DNA of 64,000 nucleotides, from positions 5,270,221 to 5,334,220 of the forward strand of contig BDGG01000003.1 of assembly GCA_001949185.1 (NCBI GenBank), read 5' to 3'. Made by a program: the position numbers and the translations under genes. Origin of the DNA: Ramazzottius varieornatus. Its lineage: Eukaryota; Tardigrada; Eutardigrada; Parachela; Ramazzottiidae. Every line of letters starts with the position of its first letter. The first letter of the stretch is position 1. Below are positions 11,621-22,825 of this stretch, one piece after another. Below the pieces are notes generated by a model. It was not told the origin of the DNA. It did not search any database and saw only the letters and a program-made list of their open reading frames with translations.

Positions 11621-12223
11621 ATGTCGACCAAGCGAAGCTACGTCCTACCTGCGGGATTCGCCTCGGCTCCGTCGCCCACTGCCTCCAATGACTCGGCCAT
11701 CGACAGCTGCTCGTCCAACAGCAACGACATCCCCGACTCCTCCACTGGCGTCACCATCAGCGGGACAGCTACGCGCAAGCGCAAGCTCAACTTTGACAAG
11801 GATTCGGACAAGTATAGACAAAGGCGAGAACGGTAAGTGACACACTACCCCGTTTCGGTCGCGCACTCTAGCTTGTCCTCATCCTTGCCGTGCTTTGCAG
11901 GAACAACCAGGCTGTGAGGAAGAGGTAAGTGGGTCTGGAGCCTTTCCCAGTGGAAGGAGAATCTGACGGTAATGTTTTGCAGTCGAGCCAAAGCTAAGAG
12001 CAAGAAGCAGGCCATCGACGACCAAGTGCGCCAGCTGATGCGGGACAAGCAGGATCTGATGAGGGTCAATCAAGATTTGGTCCTGAAGGTGGAGGTGCTG
12101 GAAAAGGAGCTAAATCTGATCCGCTCCTGGGTGGGACAGGAGGGCAAGAGCAAGGAAGAGGCCGGTGTCACCGCCTGGCAGCCCGATCATCCGGAAGCCA
12201 AGGTGGAGGGTGGGGAGCATTGA
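11621..12223 (+). CDS. C/EBP-gamma-like bZIP protein, 3 exons with a 24-nt microexon
   Basis: Exons 11621-11832, 11901-11924 and 11983-12223 join in phase to about 158 aa. A short Ser/Thr-rich N terminus is followed by DKDSDKYRQRRERNNQAVRK and SRAKAKSK, the C/EBP basic region with the YRQRRERNN of the gamma type, then a leucine zipper (QLMRDKQDLMRVNQDLVLK). C/EBP-gamma proteins are short, lack strong activation domains and act as dimer partners, which fits the length. The second exon is only 24 nt and encodes the core DNA-contact residues NNQAVRK. The ATG is the first in frame. An acceptor-like tttcagcag lies about 45 bp upstream, so a 5' UTR intron is possible. Confidence 0.87.
11901..11924 (+). 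other. 24-nt microexon encoding the bZIP basic core
   Basis: Bounded by ctttgcag and gtaagt; inclusion keeps the frame (CG|G ... AG|T). Skipping it would also keep frame but remove eight residues including the NNQAVRKS DNA-contact core. Confidence 0.8.
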
Positions 12224-13671
12224 TGGAAGCGTCAAAGTATTCATCTCTCATCTGCACATCTTCCTCTCCTCCTCGCTCGATCCTCCTCGTCAGACAAGAC
12301 CTGCAAAGCGCGCCCTTCGTATCTTCAGCCCCGCGTTTTTGTTTAAATCTGTGCACATATCCATTATACATGATAGCTTTTTTCATTTTGTGTTTTTCCC
12401 AATATCGCCAGTTGGCCATCGCATCAGCGGGGCCCTTCGCTGACGCGCGGACCTCGATCTTTACCGGGAGCAATCAGCTGTCGTCATCGAATTCAACAAG
12501 GGATGGCCCCTCCACCCCTGGCGTCCACCCTGCAAGCTGTGCCCTCACCACCGTGTGTACCGGACGGAGCCCGTGCCGGCGACCCTTGTTTTTAGGTAAA
12601 GGGCACTCGGCACTTCCTGGTTCACGGTTCGCTGGGGCAGTTTCCTCACATTTCAATTTTCCAAGTCCTCTTTTCTTCTGTTACCATTTACCTGGGTCTT
12701 TTCCACTACTTCCTCTCGCCACCGCTATCGTCCACATCTTATCGTTTCTTCGCTATCACGGTGACATATGTACCCAGTGCTGACATGAGTACGGGGAAGT
12801 TGGGCAATGTGTCAAAAGTGTGCAACGGTCGCTGATGCAAACATGGACTTCATTTCCCATCGTCATCGTCGTCACCGGTCCTTCTCCCTCTTCACCACTC
12901 TTCACACCCAACGGTCGAAACGTTCCTTTCCTGTGATCATCATGACGAAAAGATCTTGGAAAAAAGAAGATAAAAGAGGATAATTTTCAAGTGCCCCCCG
13001 AAACATTGTTTTTCAATTTGTGAGTCTTGTGTTTTTGTTTTTGAATTAAAGTTTATTTTTGAGTCTTGTTTTTTGGTGAAGACGCCGGGAGGGGAGAAAG
13101 AGGGCTGTGTTTGCGCTAATAGGTCTGAAAACTCATGTCCGCACAAAATATCGGCTTGTAGAAAAATGTTAGAAAAAAATATTGTGATTTTGAGATGACT
13201 TTTCATGCTTTCCTTTGAACTCGCGAAGAACTGCCTCGTTGATGACGTCTCTTTTTCTCCCGTGTCGCTCTCTCGTTCTTGTGCAACTAGTGTTTTTCTA
13301 TCTTTTCCATCGCCCAACACTTTTGTTGTCCATTTCGGTGTGCGCTCTGGAGAAATAGCCTCTCAACCTGACTACTTTGTTTTTTTCTGTTTTTAAATAC
13401 CAAAAAGTTTTCTGTTGTACAAAGTAAAAACAAATTCGCCAAACACGTTTCCGGGGTTTTGACTAGTCGCAACATAGTTCGCAACAAGAAAAATTGTCCA
13501 CTGTCTAACGTACAAACGAACTACTCCAGTCGTCCACTCACCTACATACAACGAACCATGACGATCAACGCAGCGTTCATGTATGCAGGTCCGTAAAAGG
13601 ACGGCGCATTTTACCTCACAGAAATACAGAAACAATTTCAAAGTTATCGCTGTGGCCATTTTGCCATGGGG
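12224..13671. other. 3' UTR region and spacer between convergent genes
   Basis: Follows the C/EBP-gamma-like stop and runs to the MRPL38 stop on the opposite strand. Pyrimidine-rich and T-rich; no supported gene and no hairpin repeat. An ATTAAA-like signal near 13046 could end the upstream transcript. Confidence 0.4.
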
Positions 13672-16062
13672 TTATATAGGAGACTGTATTTTCCAAAGCC
13701 CAATCGTTCTTTCCTGCAACAAGAAAACAAGAGTGGTCATGGAAGTTCTTGGGAAACAGGCCAAGAAGAAATGTTCGCACTTGATTTCCGTCCTTTGCCA
13801 CGAGAGAACATCCTTGCCCATTGGATCGATAAGAGGCCATTTCGACCGAGGAGGATCGGCTTTAAAGGGCGAGGTAACCTTGAGGCGCTTCTTGACCATT
13901 TCTTCGGCCATTTCACGTTTGTCGCGATACCGATCCAAGTACATGTTGAAGGGCTGATTGACCGGGTATCTCACCGGTCTGGCAATGTACTGCGCTTGAT
14001 GCTCATACTCAAAAGCCGGCTCCAGCATATCTGGAACAGAGAAACGATGAGTGGAAATTCGCAATAAACATTTCGACTTTCCATCAAAGCTCGGAAGAAT
14101 CTTTAATCGCAAAACGTATCGTAGAATATCGCTCTCACAAGTGGCGCACGTGTCATTGTTATCGGCTGACATGCGTGCGCTACTCAAGTGATGAACCACA
14201 AACACGAAAAGACTACGAAAACTCCACATCCATTTGCACGAGCTTCGTGTCGCTCCAAAGCTAGAGCTCTTTTCAAAACATCTAAGATATTGTTTTGTGG
14301 AAAATATTATACGGAAATCACGCGGAAAAAAGTTTTGAGTTTTCAAAGCAAAATAATATTTGAAGAAAATTATCCGCAAACACACGACCGCAGAAAATGA
14401 ACAGTAAGAAACCCACCAAGAGTTTTATGAAAGCATTTGGTTACGCTTTCGTCCCATTCGGAAGTGAAGAAGGCCAAGCCAGCCGGCGTAAGGACTTCTT
14501 GATGATGTCGGTAAAAGTCTTTGGTGCGGAAAGTACGTGACTGCAGGTCCGTGCTACTGCAAAGAGCGCCCCAAAAAACAACACTCGTTACTTGTCAAGT
14601 TATCACAAAATCCTCTTAGCGCTGAAACGGTTAGAGCATAGAAGGGTGGTTATCTATCGATTCGCTTCCGCCCACGTGCCTTAACGGCTTCATCAGTCAA
14701 GGAAGTCATCGTCATGCTCGACTTTCTTCCACACCCCAAATTAAAAGACCGGCAAGGTTTCTTCACACTTTACTTACCGTTCAGAGGGAAGAACCATTCT
14801 CGAATACTCGATTTCACTTTCTTGTTTGTAAAGTACGAAAGCGTACCGGTGGAAACCGGTACCTCGAAGGGGAATCGGCTGAAGATAATCGACCAGTTTT
14901 TGGCCCTGGCTGATGTCACCACCGGGAATATTTCCTCTGAAAAAGACAAAATCGAGTCTACAGAGACGTCTCTATATTTTCATTAGAGATAAAACATCGA
15001 ATAAGACTCATGTTTTCCAGGCGGAATATCCTCTTATCGATTCGAGAGCACTGTTAGGAGCACATCAAACAGGTTCACCAAGTGGCGCACGCTTCCATCC
15101 AATGGCGCTGGAAACATGCGCCACTGGGGCAAACAGCCATGTCGAGTCTGCTAGCGAACTCGGAAATCCCATACGGACTGGATTTGACTTCCGAAAAAGC
15201 CACACTTACACCAAGTAGTGGACGTATTCACACTCGGGTTGCGTCAGATGGCCATCGAGGTTGGTTAGAAGCAACGTCCAGAGGGTATCTTGGGGAGCGG
15301 AGAACGTCACTTCCGGTGCGGCTAACGCCTAAAAACAACCTGCATCAATTTGAGAACTTTTATGATTGAGGGAAACGGTTCATAAAACGCATACATCGGC
15401 AGGACTGATCATATTTCCTCTGTACACTGGAGTATTAAAGCCTTCTTCGGAAGGAAATCGTATGTCCAGCGGGACTTGTGGGAGGAAGTAGGCTGCGCCG
15501 TACAAGTCTCGAAAGATGCCATAGTGCAGCGCGGCTCCACAGACTTGCTCAGAACTCTGCATGGCGTTCCATTCCCTTTCAACTTCCTCTAAAGGTATTT
15601 GCACTACAAGAAAAACATTCTAATTTGTAAAAGAATGATATATGCCTTATATGAAATTTCTTATTACAAGAGCGATGTCGAGCTGCTCGTTCGAGCGCTG
15701 TGTCACTTCTGGCTTTTTTCAGTAGCTTTTCTCGTTCCTTCTCGAACAGCCGGTACTCTCTCCGTGTTCTGGGATTAGTGTAACCTATGTTGATCAGTCT
15801 CTCGGCTTCGGAATCACGAGGATTTCTCTCTGCAAAGGAAAACGTCATTATTCGATGTTTTGTTTGCCTTTAGTCGAATTTCGAGCAGCATTTCACCTTC
15901 TTGACGCTGTTCAAAGCTTTGTAGAATTTCAGGTTCTCGAAACCCGATCAGATCCAATCCACTGTTTTTCAGGCGAGGCCAGCCAACGTGTCGAGATCGG
16001 GTGAGTGGAACGTGGAGTCCTTTTTGCAGCTTCAGGATCAAAGAGGGTAAAACCAGCGCCAT
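13672..16062 (-). CDS. MRPL38: Mitochondrial large ribosomal subunit protein mL38, 7 exons
   Basis: Minus-strand exons 16062-15897, 15829-15668, 15603-15395, 15328-15210, 14936-14778, 14556-14417 and 14030-13672 join in phase to about 437 aa. mL38 is a PEBP-fold protein of the mitochondrial large subunit. Diagnostic stretches are [20 protein letters not shown], a TPVYRGN turn, [49 protein letters not shown] and [11 protein letters not shown] ... [11 protein letters not shown], in the mL38 order. The N terminus is basic and suits a mitochondrial presequence. The C-terminal tail beyond LDRYRDK is longer than in vertebrates (human about 380 aa), so the last 90 residues are less certain. Introns 4 and 6 each hold a single hairpin. 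It is divergent from IWS1. Confidence 0.92.
14139..14185. repeat. GCGCAC hairpin in MRPL38 intron 6
   Basis: Single unit with a TGTCATTGTTATCGGCTGACA centre. Confidence 0.8.
15080..15125. repeat. GCGCAC hairpin in MRPL38 intron 4
   Basis: Single unit; centre CTTCCATCCAATGGCGCTGG looks inverted relative to the common orientation. Confidence 0.8.
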
Positions 16063-16597
16063 GGCTTCGCGTTTCCGGTGAGGCAAGTAGAGCGAGATGT
16101 CGAGGGATCCGTGTCCGCGGCAGCTAGATCATGGGAAAACCCAAACCTGCGAAACAATCGGTTATCGGCGATCAATAGGGAAGCTTTGGAGAGAAGGAGA
16201 ATGTCAAAGCAAATGTTGAGTGCGAGAACTGCGAAACAGTCGGCAAGGTCGGATCAGCTGGTGGATACTGTCATGGTAGACAGCTGCGAGGACGTTCGTC
16301 ACTAAACGTACGAAAATCTTCTGATCCAAACACTGACAAAATCGTTCTGTTAGAGACGTCGTGCGTGAGCCGAGCCGGACCGGAGGAAATCTGAAGGATT
16401 GATTGGATGCATTGATTGTTTACACTACACAGTTGGCCCTGCCCAGCTTGACGTTATCCAGCTGGTGTGATGACTTATTAATTTTGACGTAGCAGGCCGT
16501 GCCCCAGTCCAGTTCACGTTTTCCGCTCGACAGAGTAGCGACAGAGTAGCGCAGTAAGCTGACCAGAAGGCTGAACACTGTTTCCGCTCTGGCCACG
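16063..16597. promoter_or_regulatory. 535-bp shared region between MRPL38 and IWS1 starts
   Basis: The two start codons face away from each other across this interval, so it must hold both 5' UTRs and promoters unless more UTR exons exist. Head-to-head pairs of housekeeping genes often use bidirectional promoters; that use here is inference. No TATA box is obvious and no hairpin repeat falls in it. Confidence 0.45.
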
Positions 16598-19184
16598 ATG
16601 ACAAGCTTCAACGAGTTCGAGGATCCCATCAATGGCTTTGCCGAAGGACCTCAAGACGACTTTGGACTGGACGGAAGTGCTCCATTGAACAAGTAAGTCT
16701 CATGCTAGTGAGCTCAGTCTGTTAGAAAACGTGGCGGTCAATCCTTGTTACTCCTTCTCAGTCCTCTTGGCTTGAGTGATCAGGATGTCCAGCTGGAGTT
16801 CGACAACTTCAAGACTGTCAGTCCAACTTACAACGATAACGACGCCTTCCCAACGGTCAGTCCAACGTATAACCCCGAAATCGACGAGGAGGAGCAGACG
16901 GTCACCACAGAAGAACCGAACGCACCTCAAACACCTACATACACTCCGTAAGCAAGCATTAATTCTGGTTTTATAAGAGCTGACAGTTTCGTCGCTTGAT
17001 ATTGTGCTTATACAGGGATGCGTCCCCTCCGCCAGATATTTCCATCGCTACACGGGACGATGAAGATGACTTGGAACGGAACGAACATGGTAATAAAGCT
17101 AGGAAACGCAGAGGTCTTCTCAAGTGGCGCATGCTTCGCTGATATTGGTCGAGGGCGTGCGCCAGTTTGAAAAATAATCTTAGCAAGCTTGATTATTTTC
17201 TAAAGTGGCGCACGGTTTCAGCCAGTAAGCGTGGAAGTGCGCCCCACTTGGGAGAACGGGTTTGGCCGAGTTTGTTTGCCGGGTTGCCGAATAATCTCGC
17301 TCAATCTCTTTTTGACGAAAGCATTCGGTGGTGTTTGGCCGTCAACGATTGGTTTTCGTAGAGACACCTTCGCAGCCGGCACCTTCCACCCAGACCTTGT
17401 TTGGTAGCGATTCCGAGGACGAAGATTTACGTTCGAAGCCATCGCTTGGTAATACAGGCGACGCGGATGAGACTCAAGAAGAACAGGGACATGGAAAAGG
17501 CAAGAAGTCGGCTGGAGGAGATGACGATAATAGTGACAATGCCAGTATCAAGTCAGATCCGGCAGAGTACGTGCTTTTCCATGGGTTTGATTGCCTTGGT
17601 TTGATGGAGCAAGAGGATGTGAAAAGAATACTGTGATGCTGAGGTTCTTGGTTGTAGTGAGAAGCTGACGGACTTCGACCTGATGATGTTAAAGAAGTCG
17701 GAGGAGCGTCGACAGACTTACCGACGTCGAAAGCGCGGCGATACGGAGTTCATCAACGACCAAGACGATGTCATTCAAGCCATGATTGCTGAGATGAAGA
17801 AGGCAGCTGACGCTGACCGGAAAGCCAACCAGCGCAACGAATGTGCTTTCAGCAAGCTGACGATGCTGCCCAAAGTGGTCAACTCTCTCCAGAAACAAGA
17901 TCTCCAGACGGCATTCCTGGACTGCGGAATACTGTCTGCGCTTGCCGTAAGAAACTCTTTGTAGTTTGGATATTTTACTTTCTGTGCCAGAAAGGCTCTG
18001 GAGAATTCTTATCACTACGCGTACCGAATTGGGAATAGAGCAGACAAACTCGACCAGGTGGTCGTCCCAAGTGGCTGACGCCTACGGTTTTATTGGCAAG
18101 AAGTGTGCACCACTTGGGGGGAAACATCTGGCCCAGTTCGGTTGTTTCCTTGAGCGGCGCACTTTTCTAGTGGTTTTGGCTGGAAGCGTGCGCCACGTGG
18201 GAAGCGGTCTGGTGGCGGCTGATGGCTTTTCCAGGTGGCGCACTTTTTTAGCGTTGTAAGCTGGAAGCGTGCGCCGATTGATGATACGATCATTGTGAGT
18301 TTGTTTGTCGGCCTTTCGGTTTCACTTTGAATGTAAATGTCATCTGATTTTGTTTTGGATAGGATTGGCTGGCTCCTCTTCCCGATGGCAACTTGACACA
18401 CCTAAAGATCCGCGAATCGGTACTGAAGCTTCTGGGCGATATGACAACGGTATCGCCTGAGCAGTTGAAGAACAGCGGCATTGGCAAAGCTGTTATGCTG
18501 CTGTTCAAACACCCGAAGGAAATGAAGGAGAATCGCGCAAAGGCCGGCAAACTTATCCGTAAGAAAGCATTCCTTCAAACACAATTTTAGTAAAATGAAC
18601 AAGGCGTTTTGTCCTGACAGAGGAATGGTCGCGGCCAATCTTCGGGACAAGCGCCAACTACCGCTCGATGACGCGAGAGGAGCGCGAAGAACGAGACATG
18701 GACCTGATGTCGGAGAATCGGCGAAAGAGCGCTGGCCGCTCCAGCACGGTGGATAACGATGAGGAGGAAGATGATGAGGATGAAGAGGGAAACCCGACGC
18801 CCAAGAGGAAACGCAAGGCTAAGAGCAACCCGGAAGGAGAGGACGAAGTGGACGTCAACAAAGACATTCCTCGAGCAAGAGTTCCCCAGCCATCCATGAA
18901 AGACTACGTTATCCGACCCAAGTCTAACCTCATGATGGAAGCCACCGAAGGCACCAACCGACGAGTAAGCTAAAAATGTGCCAACTTTTAGGGCTTGTCC
19001 CGCGGCTGTCTACTTGGAATGAATACCGTACCGCCACGAAGTCAAGTCTAACAGAAGAATGTTTCAGGGTTCAGCCAAGAAGGACAACCGCTTCGAGAAG
19101 CGTATCCGTGGAATCAAGGAGCAACAGCGAACGGCAAAGGGTCTGAAAGGTGCGTCGGTAAGCCTGGAAGGACGCAAAATGTAG
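16598..19184 (+). CDS. IWS1: IWS1 (Spn1) transcription elongation and processing factor, 8 exons
   Basis: Exons 16598-16692, 16762-16947, 17016-17089, 17362-17566, 17658-17946, 18363-18558, 18621-18964 and 19068-19184 join in phase to about 501 aa. The first 185 residues are acidic and Ser/Thr/Pro-rich, including two VSPTYN repeats, as in IWS1 N termini that bind histones and Spt6. The conserved TFIIS N-terminal-like helical domain spans about residues 190-345: [84 protein letters not shown], a long acidic insert and [17 protein letters not shown] follow, matching the family C terminus. Introns 3 and 5 carry hairpin doublet and triplet clusters. It works with Spt6 and RNA polymerase II in the nucleus. 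Confidence 0.93.
17122..17249. repeat. GCGCAC hairpin doublet in IWS1 intron 3
   Basis: Units 17122-17167 and 17203-17249, 81 bp apart, linked by aatcttagcaagcttgatta. Confidence 0.85.
18069..18278. repeat. GCGCAC hairpin triplet in IWS1 intron 5
   Basis: Three units at 18069, 18151 and 18233: equal 82-bp steps, the clearest sign of a fixed repeat register. Confidence 0.85.
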
Positions 19185-19564
19185 AAAAGGTGCTGGCGCT
19201 TTTGTGATAGATTGTTTTAACCATGGTATTGCTTTTACGCCGACTGATCTGTATACTGTAGATGGGCTTAGGAAAACGTTCTTCTCAGAGTCTGCTGAAA
19301 TGTTTGCTCGTCCGGCGCGCTTTGTAAAGCCTCCAAAGGCCTGACTCCAACTGTCCATTCTCGTTTGATAAATCAATTCTTGACTCTTCAAATGCTGGTA
19401 TTTTCTGATAAATCATGTGAGACGTGTCAGGTACTTTTTCTGGATGAATTGCAAGGCGTAGCACGAAAGCTCAAGGGGAAACTCGGCTGTTGGACTAAAT
19501 GAAGATTCCGCTGCGTTCGACGAAGCGCAATCTAGCATGAAATTTGGTTTAAGTGGATACTTCT

Positions 19565-20090
19565 TAGGGGTTCAAGAAGAAGAACCGTTTGGAGAAGCAT
19601 GATTGAGGAGTGGAAAAGCAACTGTGAACGGCAAAGGCTCTGGAGAAAGCGTTCTAAAAGGACGGAACATGTGAAGAAGTGCATGGGGGTTTTCTTTGGT
19701 TCTATTTCGGACTTTGACGTTAAATTCTTTAGGCCGAAGATTCGACGAGGATGTCCAAGCGGAGACGACTGTCTTGTGGTAGGTTTTCTCGAGACATGCC
19801 TTGTGTACTAACCTTAAATTGCTGCGGTGGAACAAGGGCTCAAAGATACGCATTGGATAAGATGATTCGGCCGAAACACCAGCGAGAGGCTTTCTTGGAT
19901 CGCGAAGGTACGTACAGATCTAGAGCGAGCAAGACATTCTGAAAACGTCTTGATGATGGTCTAGAGATCTACCGCCGTGTTGGAAGGTGGAACTTCCTTG
20001 ACAAACGATGACGGCAGAGGTGAGTCTTTCAGGGTCGAAGAAAGGAGTCAGGACTCAGGTGAAGGCAAAGAGGATATGTGAACAATTGGA
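19565..20090 (+). pseudogene. Decayed tandem copies of the IWS1 3' end
   Basis: 19565-19690 aligns with IWS1 exon 8 and its flank: GGGTTCA..AAGAAG..AACCG, CAACAGCGAACGGCAAAGG versus CAACTGTGAACGGCAAAGG, then matching GGACG..ATGTgaagaag. It has an in-frame TGA after FKKKNRLEKHD. At 19850-19916 a segment reading DKMIRPKHQREAF..EGTYR resembles the end of exon 7 ([20 protein letters not shown]). A weaker exon-8-like piece follows tttcag at about 20030. The order suggests at least one decayed tandem duplication. Nothing here looks translatable. Confidence 0.6.
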
Positions 20091-20392
20091 GGTTGTCGGA
20101 TGGACGTCCGTCCTTGTACTGTTCGAAAAGCGGGATGAATCTGAACCCCAGGACAGGTTTATCCGAGTCCAAAACGAACGGCCCGCCATAACCCGTGTGG
20201 TTCGCCGCTATACGTCCCAGTAATGGCAAGCCGTATGCTATCGGCTCCAGCAAGCCTTTTGTCATCAGTATCATATGCTGATTGCTGTATTCTTTTGCGT
20301 TACTTATACGAGTAAGTTGTATCTTGATCCTGCCGAGTCGTTCGCGGAATGAAACCGAGCTTTATTATTCCAGAATCCTGACAGTGACAGCG

Positions 20393-21599
20393 ATGGAGGA
20401 ACACTCTCTGAACAGCAATATTCTCCGTGGGACTGAGTCCTTGATAGGTAAGTCATGAGTACGTTGCTGCATCGAAGCTGTTGAGGACTGAATGCAGCTT
20501 GTATTATTTGTAGCTCATCGTCCCCCTGGAGAAGCCAGGAACAGTGTTCTGAAGAATGACGGGACCGGTGGATGCTTATCGGACTGGTAAGAGGTGCGAG
20601 GTACGATTAACGGGCTTCTGCAGCAAGGTAACTCAAGCAGTTGGTGTCTAGATTAACCAACTAACTTGACGGCCAGATTATATCGTTAGTGTTCGTTTAC
20701 AAAAATCTGTTTTTTGTATTTTAGCCTTGGATAACATTCCAACGGACTACGATGAGGACACATGGGAAGGTGCTAACTTGGTATGCATCGAAGATGGCGA
20801 CAGAATTGCTGACATGGACGCTCTGAGATCGTGTATCAACAATAAAAAGCATATCGAGTTTTACTTCATCGGTCCAAATGCGCCAACCTACGAGGAGATT
20901 TCTCTGGATATCGAATGGGTGGTTGAACTGTACAAAGAACTGCAGGAGAGCGAGCATGTCAGCTTGATGATAAATAAGTGGGTTGACTTCCGCATGAGAG
21001 ATCTAGAGGTAAGGTGGCACTGCGAGTCTCACAGTCTGTGATCGCGCCTAAAGTATCGGTTGGCTATCGACTCGTTCCCTTGTATTTCCTGCAGACAATC
21101 CTCTTCGCTGCATGCGACTTGCTGGCTGTAAGAGTTGGACACTCCTCGGAGAAGGCCGGAGCCTTTCAAGAAAGAACTGGAAAATTCTTGATCCGTTCCA
21201 GAGGAACCCCTTATTATCGTCCGTTTCCGTGAAACGGCAGTGCGTGTAGAGTAGTCGACGAAAAGTAGCGGAAGACGATCGTAGGCGATATTTCTCACTG
21301 CGTAGTTTTGTCCCTTTTACCAATGTTGTGCTTTGCAGTGCGTTTATAATTAATGCGTTTCGTCGCCTATTTGCACGTCAGAATATCATGTCGAGCAGCC
21401 CGTGCTTCGGATGTATTACCAATTTCGCATCAACTTGATTAAAACATACACAAAGCCGACACCTACGCTTTACGGTGCGGACAGAATTGAAATTTATGAT
21501 CTTTTACTGCATAACAATGAGCCTTGCAATTCTACCTCCTTCGCACCGAAGCTTTCTTCGACCAAATCGATCAGTAGCTCCGCCGAAACCGCGCACTGA
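20393..21599 (+). CDS. Unidentified split gene, model incomplete
   Basis: I do not recognise this protein. A clear internal exon at 20725-21008 sits between tattttag and gtaagg and encodes an acidic globular-looking segment (IPTDYDEDTWEGANLVCIED ... LDIEWVVELYKELQES). A 33-nt exon 21095-21127 (TILFAACDLLA) follows in phase. Upstream, ATG at 20393 starts MEEHSLNSNILRGTESLI, with a second exon from 20514. Joining to 20725 needs a weak donor (ccg|gtggat at 20567); the better gtaaga donor at 20586 breaks frame. A last open exon 21382-21599 (YHVEQPVLRMYYQFRINL ... stop) is off by one phase from the 33-nt exon, so an exon is missing or misplaced. It lies between IWS1 remnants and ninjurin. Confidence 0.4.
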
Positions 21600-21625
21600 A
21601 AGCTGAGGGATATTCGGGTTGCGCC

Positions 21626-22825
21626 ATGGCATCCGCTTTTCATCGATATACCAAAGTGGAAACGGTCAATCTTCCTCCCCAAACCACGACCAGGAAGTTG
21701 TCGGTCAATACGCAGAAGTCTTCCCGTCCGCCGATACCACAACGGAACAGTGCCACCTCGATACCCTCAGCGGAAGTAAGACTGGTCTCTGGTTCCGAAA
21801 TTCCATTCGGCAGCTCGCCAGACAAACTTGACAAGATCGTTGTCACAAGTGGCGCACGTCTCCAGTGCTACTGGACGATAGAGTGCGCCACTCGGAAAAA
21901 CGAGCCGGTCGAGTTTGGCTTACGTTCGCGGTATTGTTGGTTGAAATCGCGAAAACGATCATGTCCAGTTCGACTGTTTTTCAAAGTGGCGCACATTTCC
22001 GAACTTCTTGGCTGGAAAGGCGCGCCACATGTCAACACCGGTCTTGTCCAGTTTGCTGGCTGGTCCCGTTTGATCGGACAAATCTTTTTGGTGTAGGTCA
22101 TTTTGGAGCATTCAGGCTCTGGAAGAAGATTCAGCGAAACCATTCAAGTTCTTGCCGACACCCCGCCATCAAACAACTCACCACCAGGAAGCGATCCAGG
22201 ACGACAGTTAAGTCCACGGAGACCTTTCGTCATCTATCGTACCTCCAGCAGACTCATCCCCCCCTTATCCCATGCTTTCATAGCCACGGCCCTCCTGATA
22301 GCCAACGTTAGTCAAGTCAGGAACTTCCTGAATGCACCTCGCGACGAACACTCGTTCTGGGACTATGTCATATGGGGACTCTGTGTGGCCATTTCTTGCC
22401 AGATTCTTGCAGCGGTTCTTCTCATCCTGTCCTACATTTCGTACCTGAAATGCGCCGAACAGAGAGAGGTGGTCGTGCCGAATCATAGACAAAGTCCTTC
22501 CAGATGTTTCAAGCTTGCGCGGGCCTTAGAAAGTCTCTACCTGATCCTGGCTTTCCTCATCATGGCTCTGAATATCTTCACGGCGTTGTTTATCGAGAAG
22601 GATGATGGTTTAGGGGATAAAAGTGGAGACTTGGAGCTTCACTCGCTGTTCTACCCATCGACTGCTGTACCCATTACACAGAGAACGACGACGCGTTTGT
22701 TGAGCTGGGAAGGAATAGAATACCCTACCGCCAGACCTTTCTGGGTTGGGTCCACGTTGAGCACGCTGGAGACCACAACGAACATCATCGCAGCCGTCAA
22801 CTTCTCTGATATTCAGGAAGAATAA
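21626..22825 (+). CDS. Ninjurin-family membrane protein, 2 exons
   Basis: Exons 21626-21775 and 22097-22825 join in phase 0 to about 292 aa. The centre matches ninjurin: an amphipathic segment with LIANVSQVRNFLNAPRDEHS, a hydrophobic helix ending QILAAVLLILSYISYLK, a linker, then a second helix LILAFLIMALNIFTALFIEK. Ninjurins are small plasma-membrane proteins that act in adhesion and, in vertebrates (NINJ1), cluster to rupture the membrane in lytic death. Unlike vertebrate ninjurins (about 150 aa), this one has a long Ser/Thr/Pro-rich N terminus and a roughly 70-residue acidic C-terminal tail. The 321-bp intron contains two hairpin units. Confidence 0.8.
21847..22029. repeat. Two GCGCAC hairpins in the ninjurin intron
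   Basis: Units 21847-21892 and 21984-22029, 137 bp apart, so a wider gap than usual. Confidence 0.8.
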
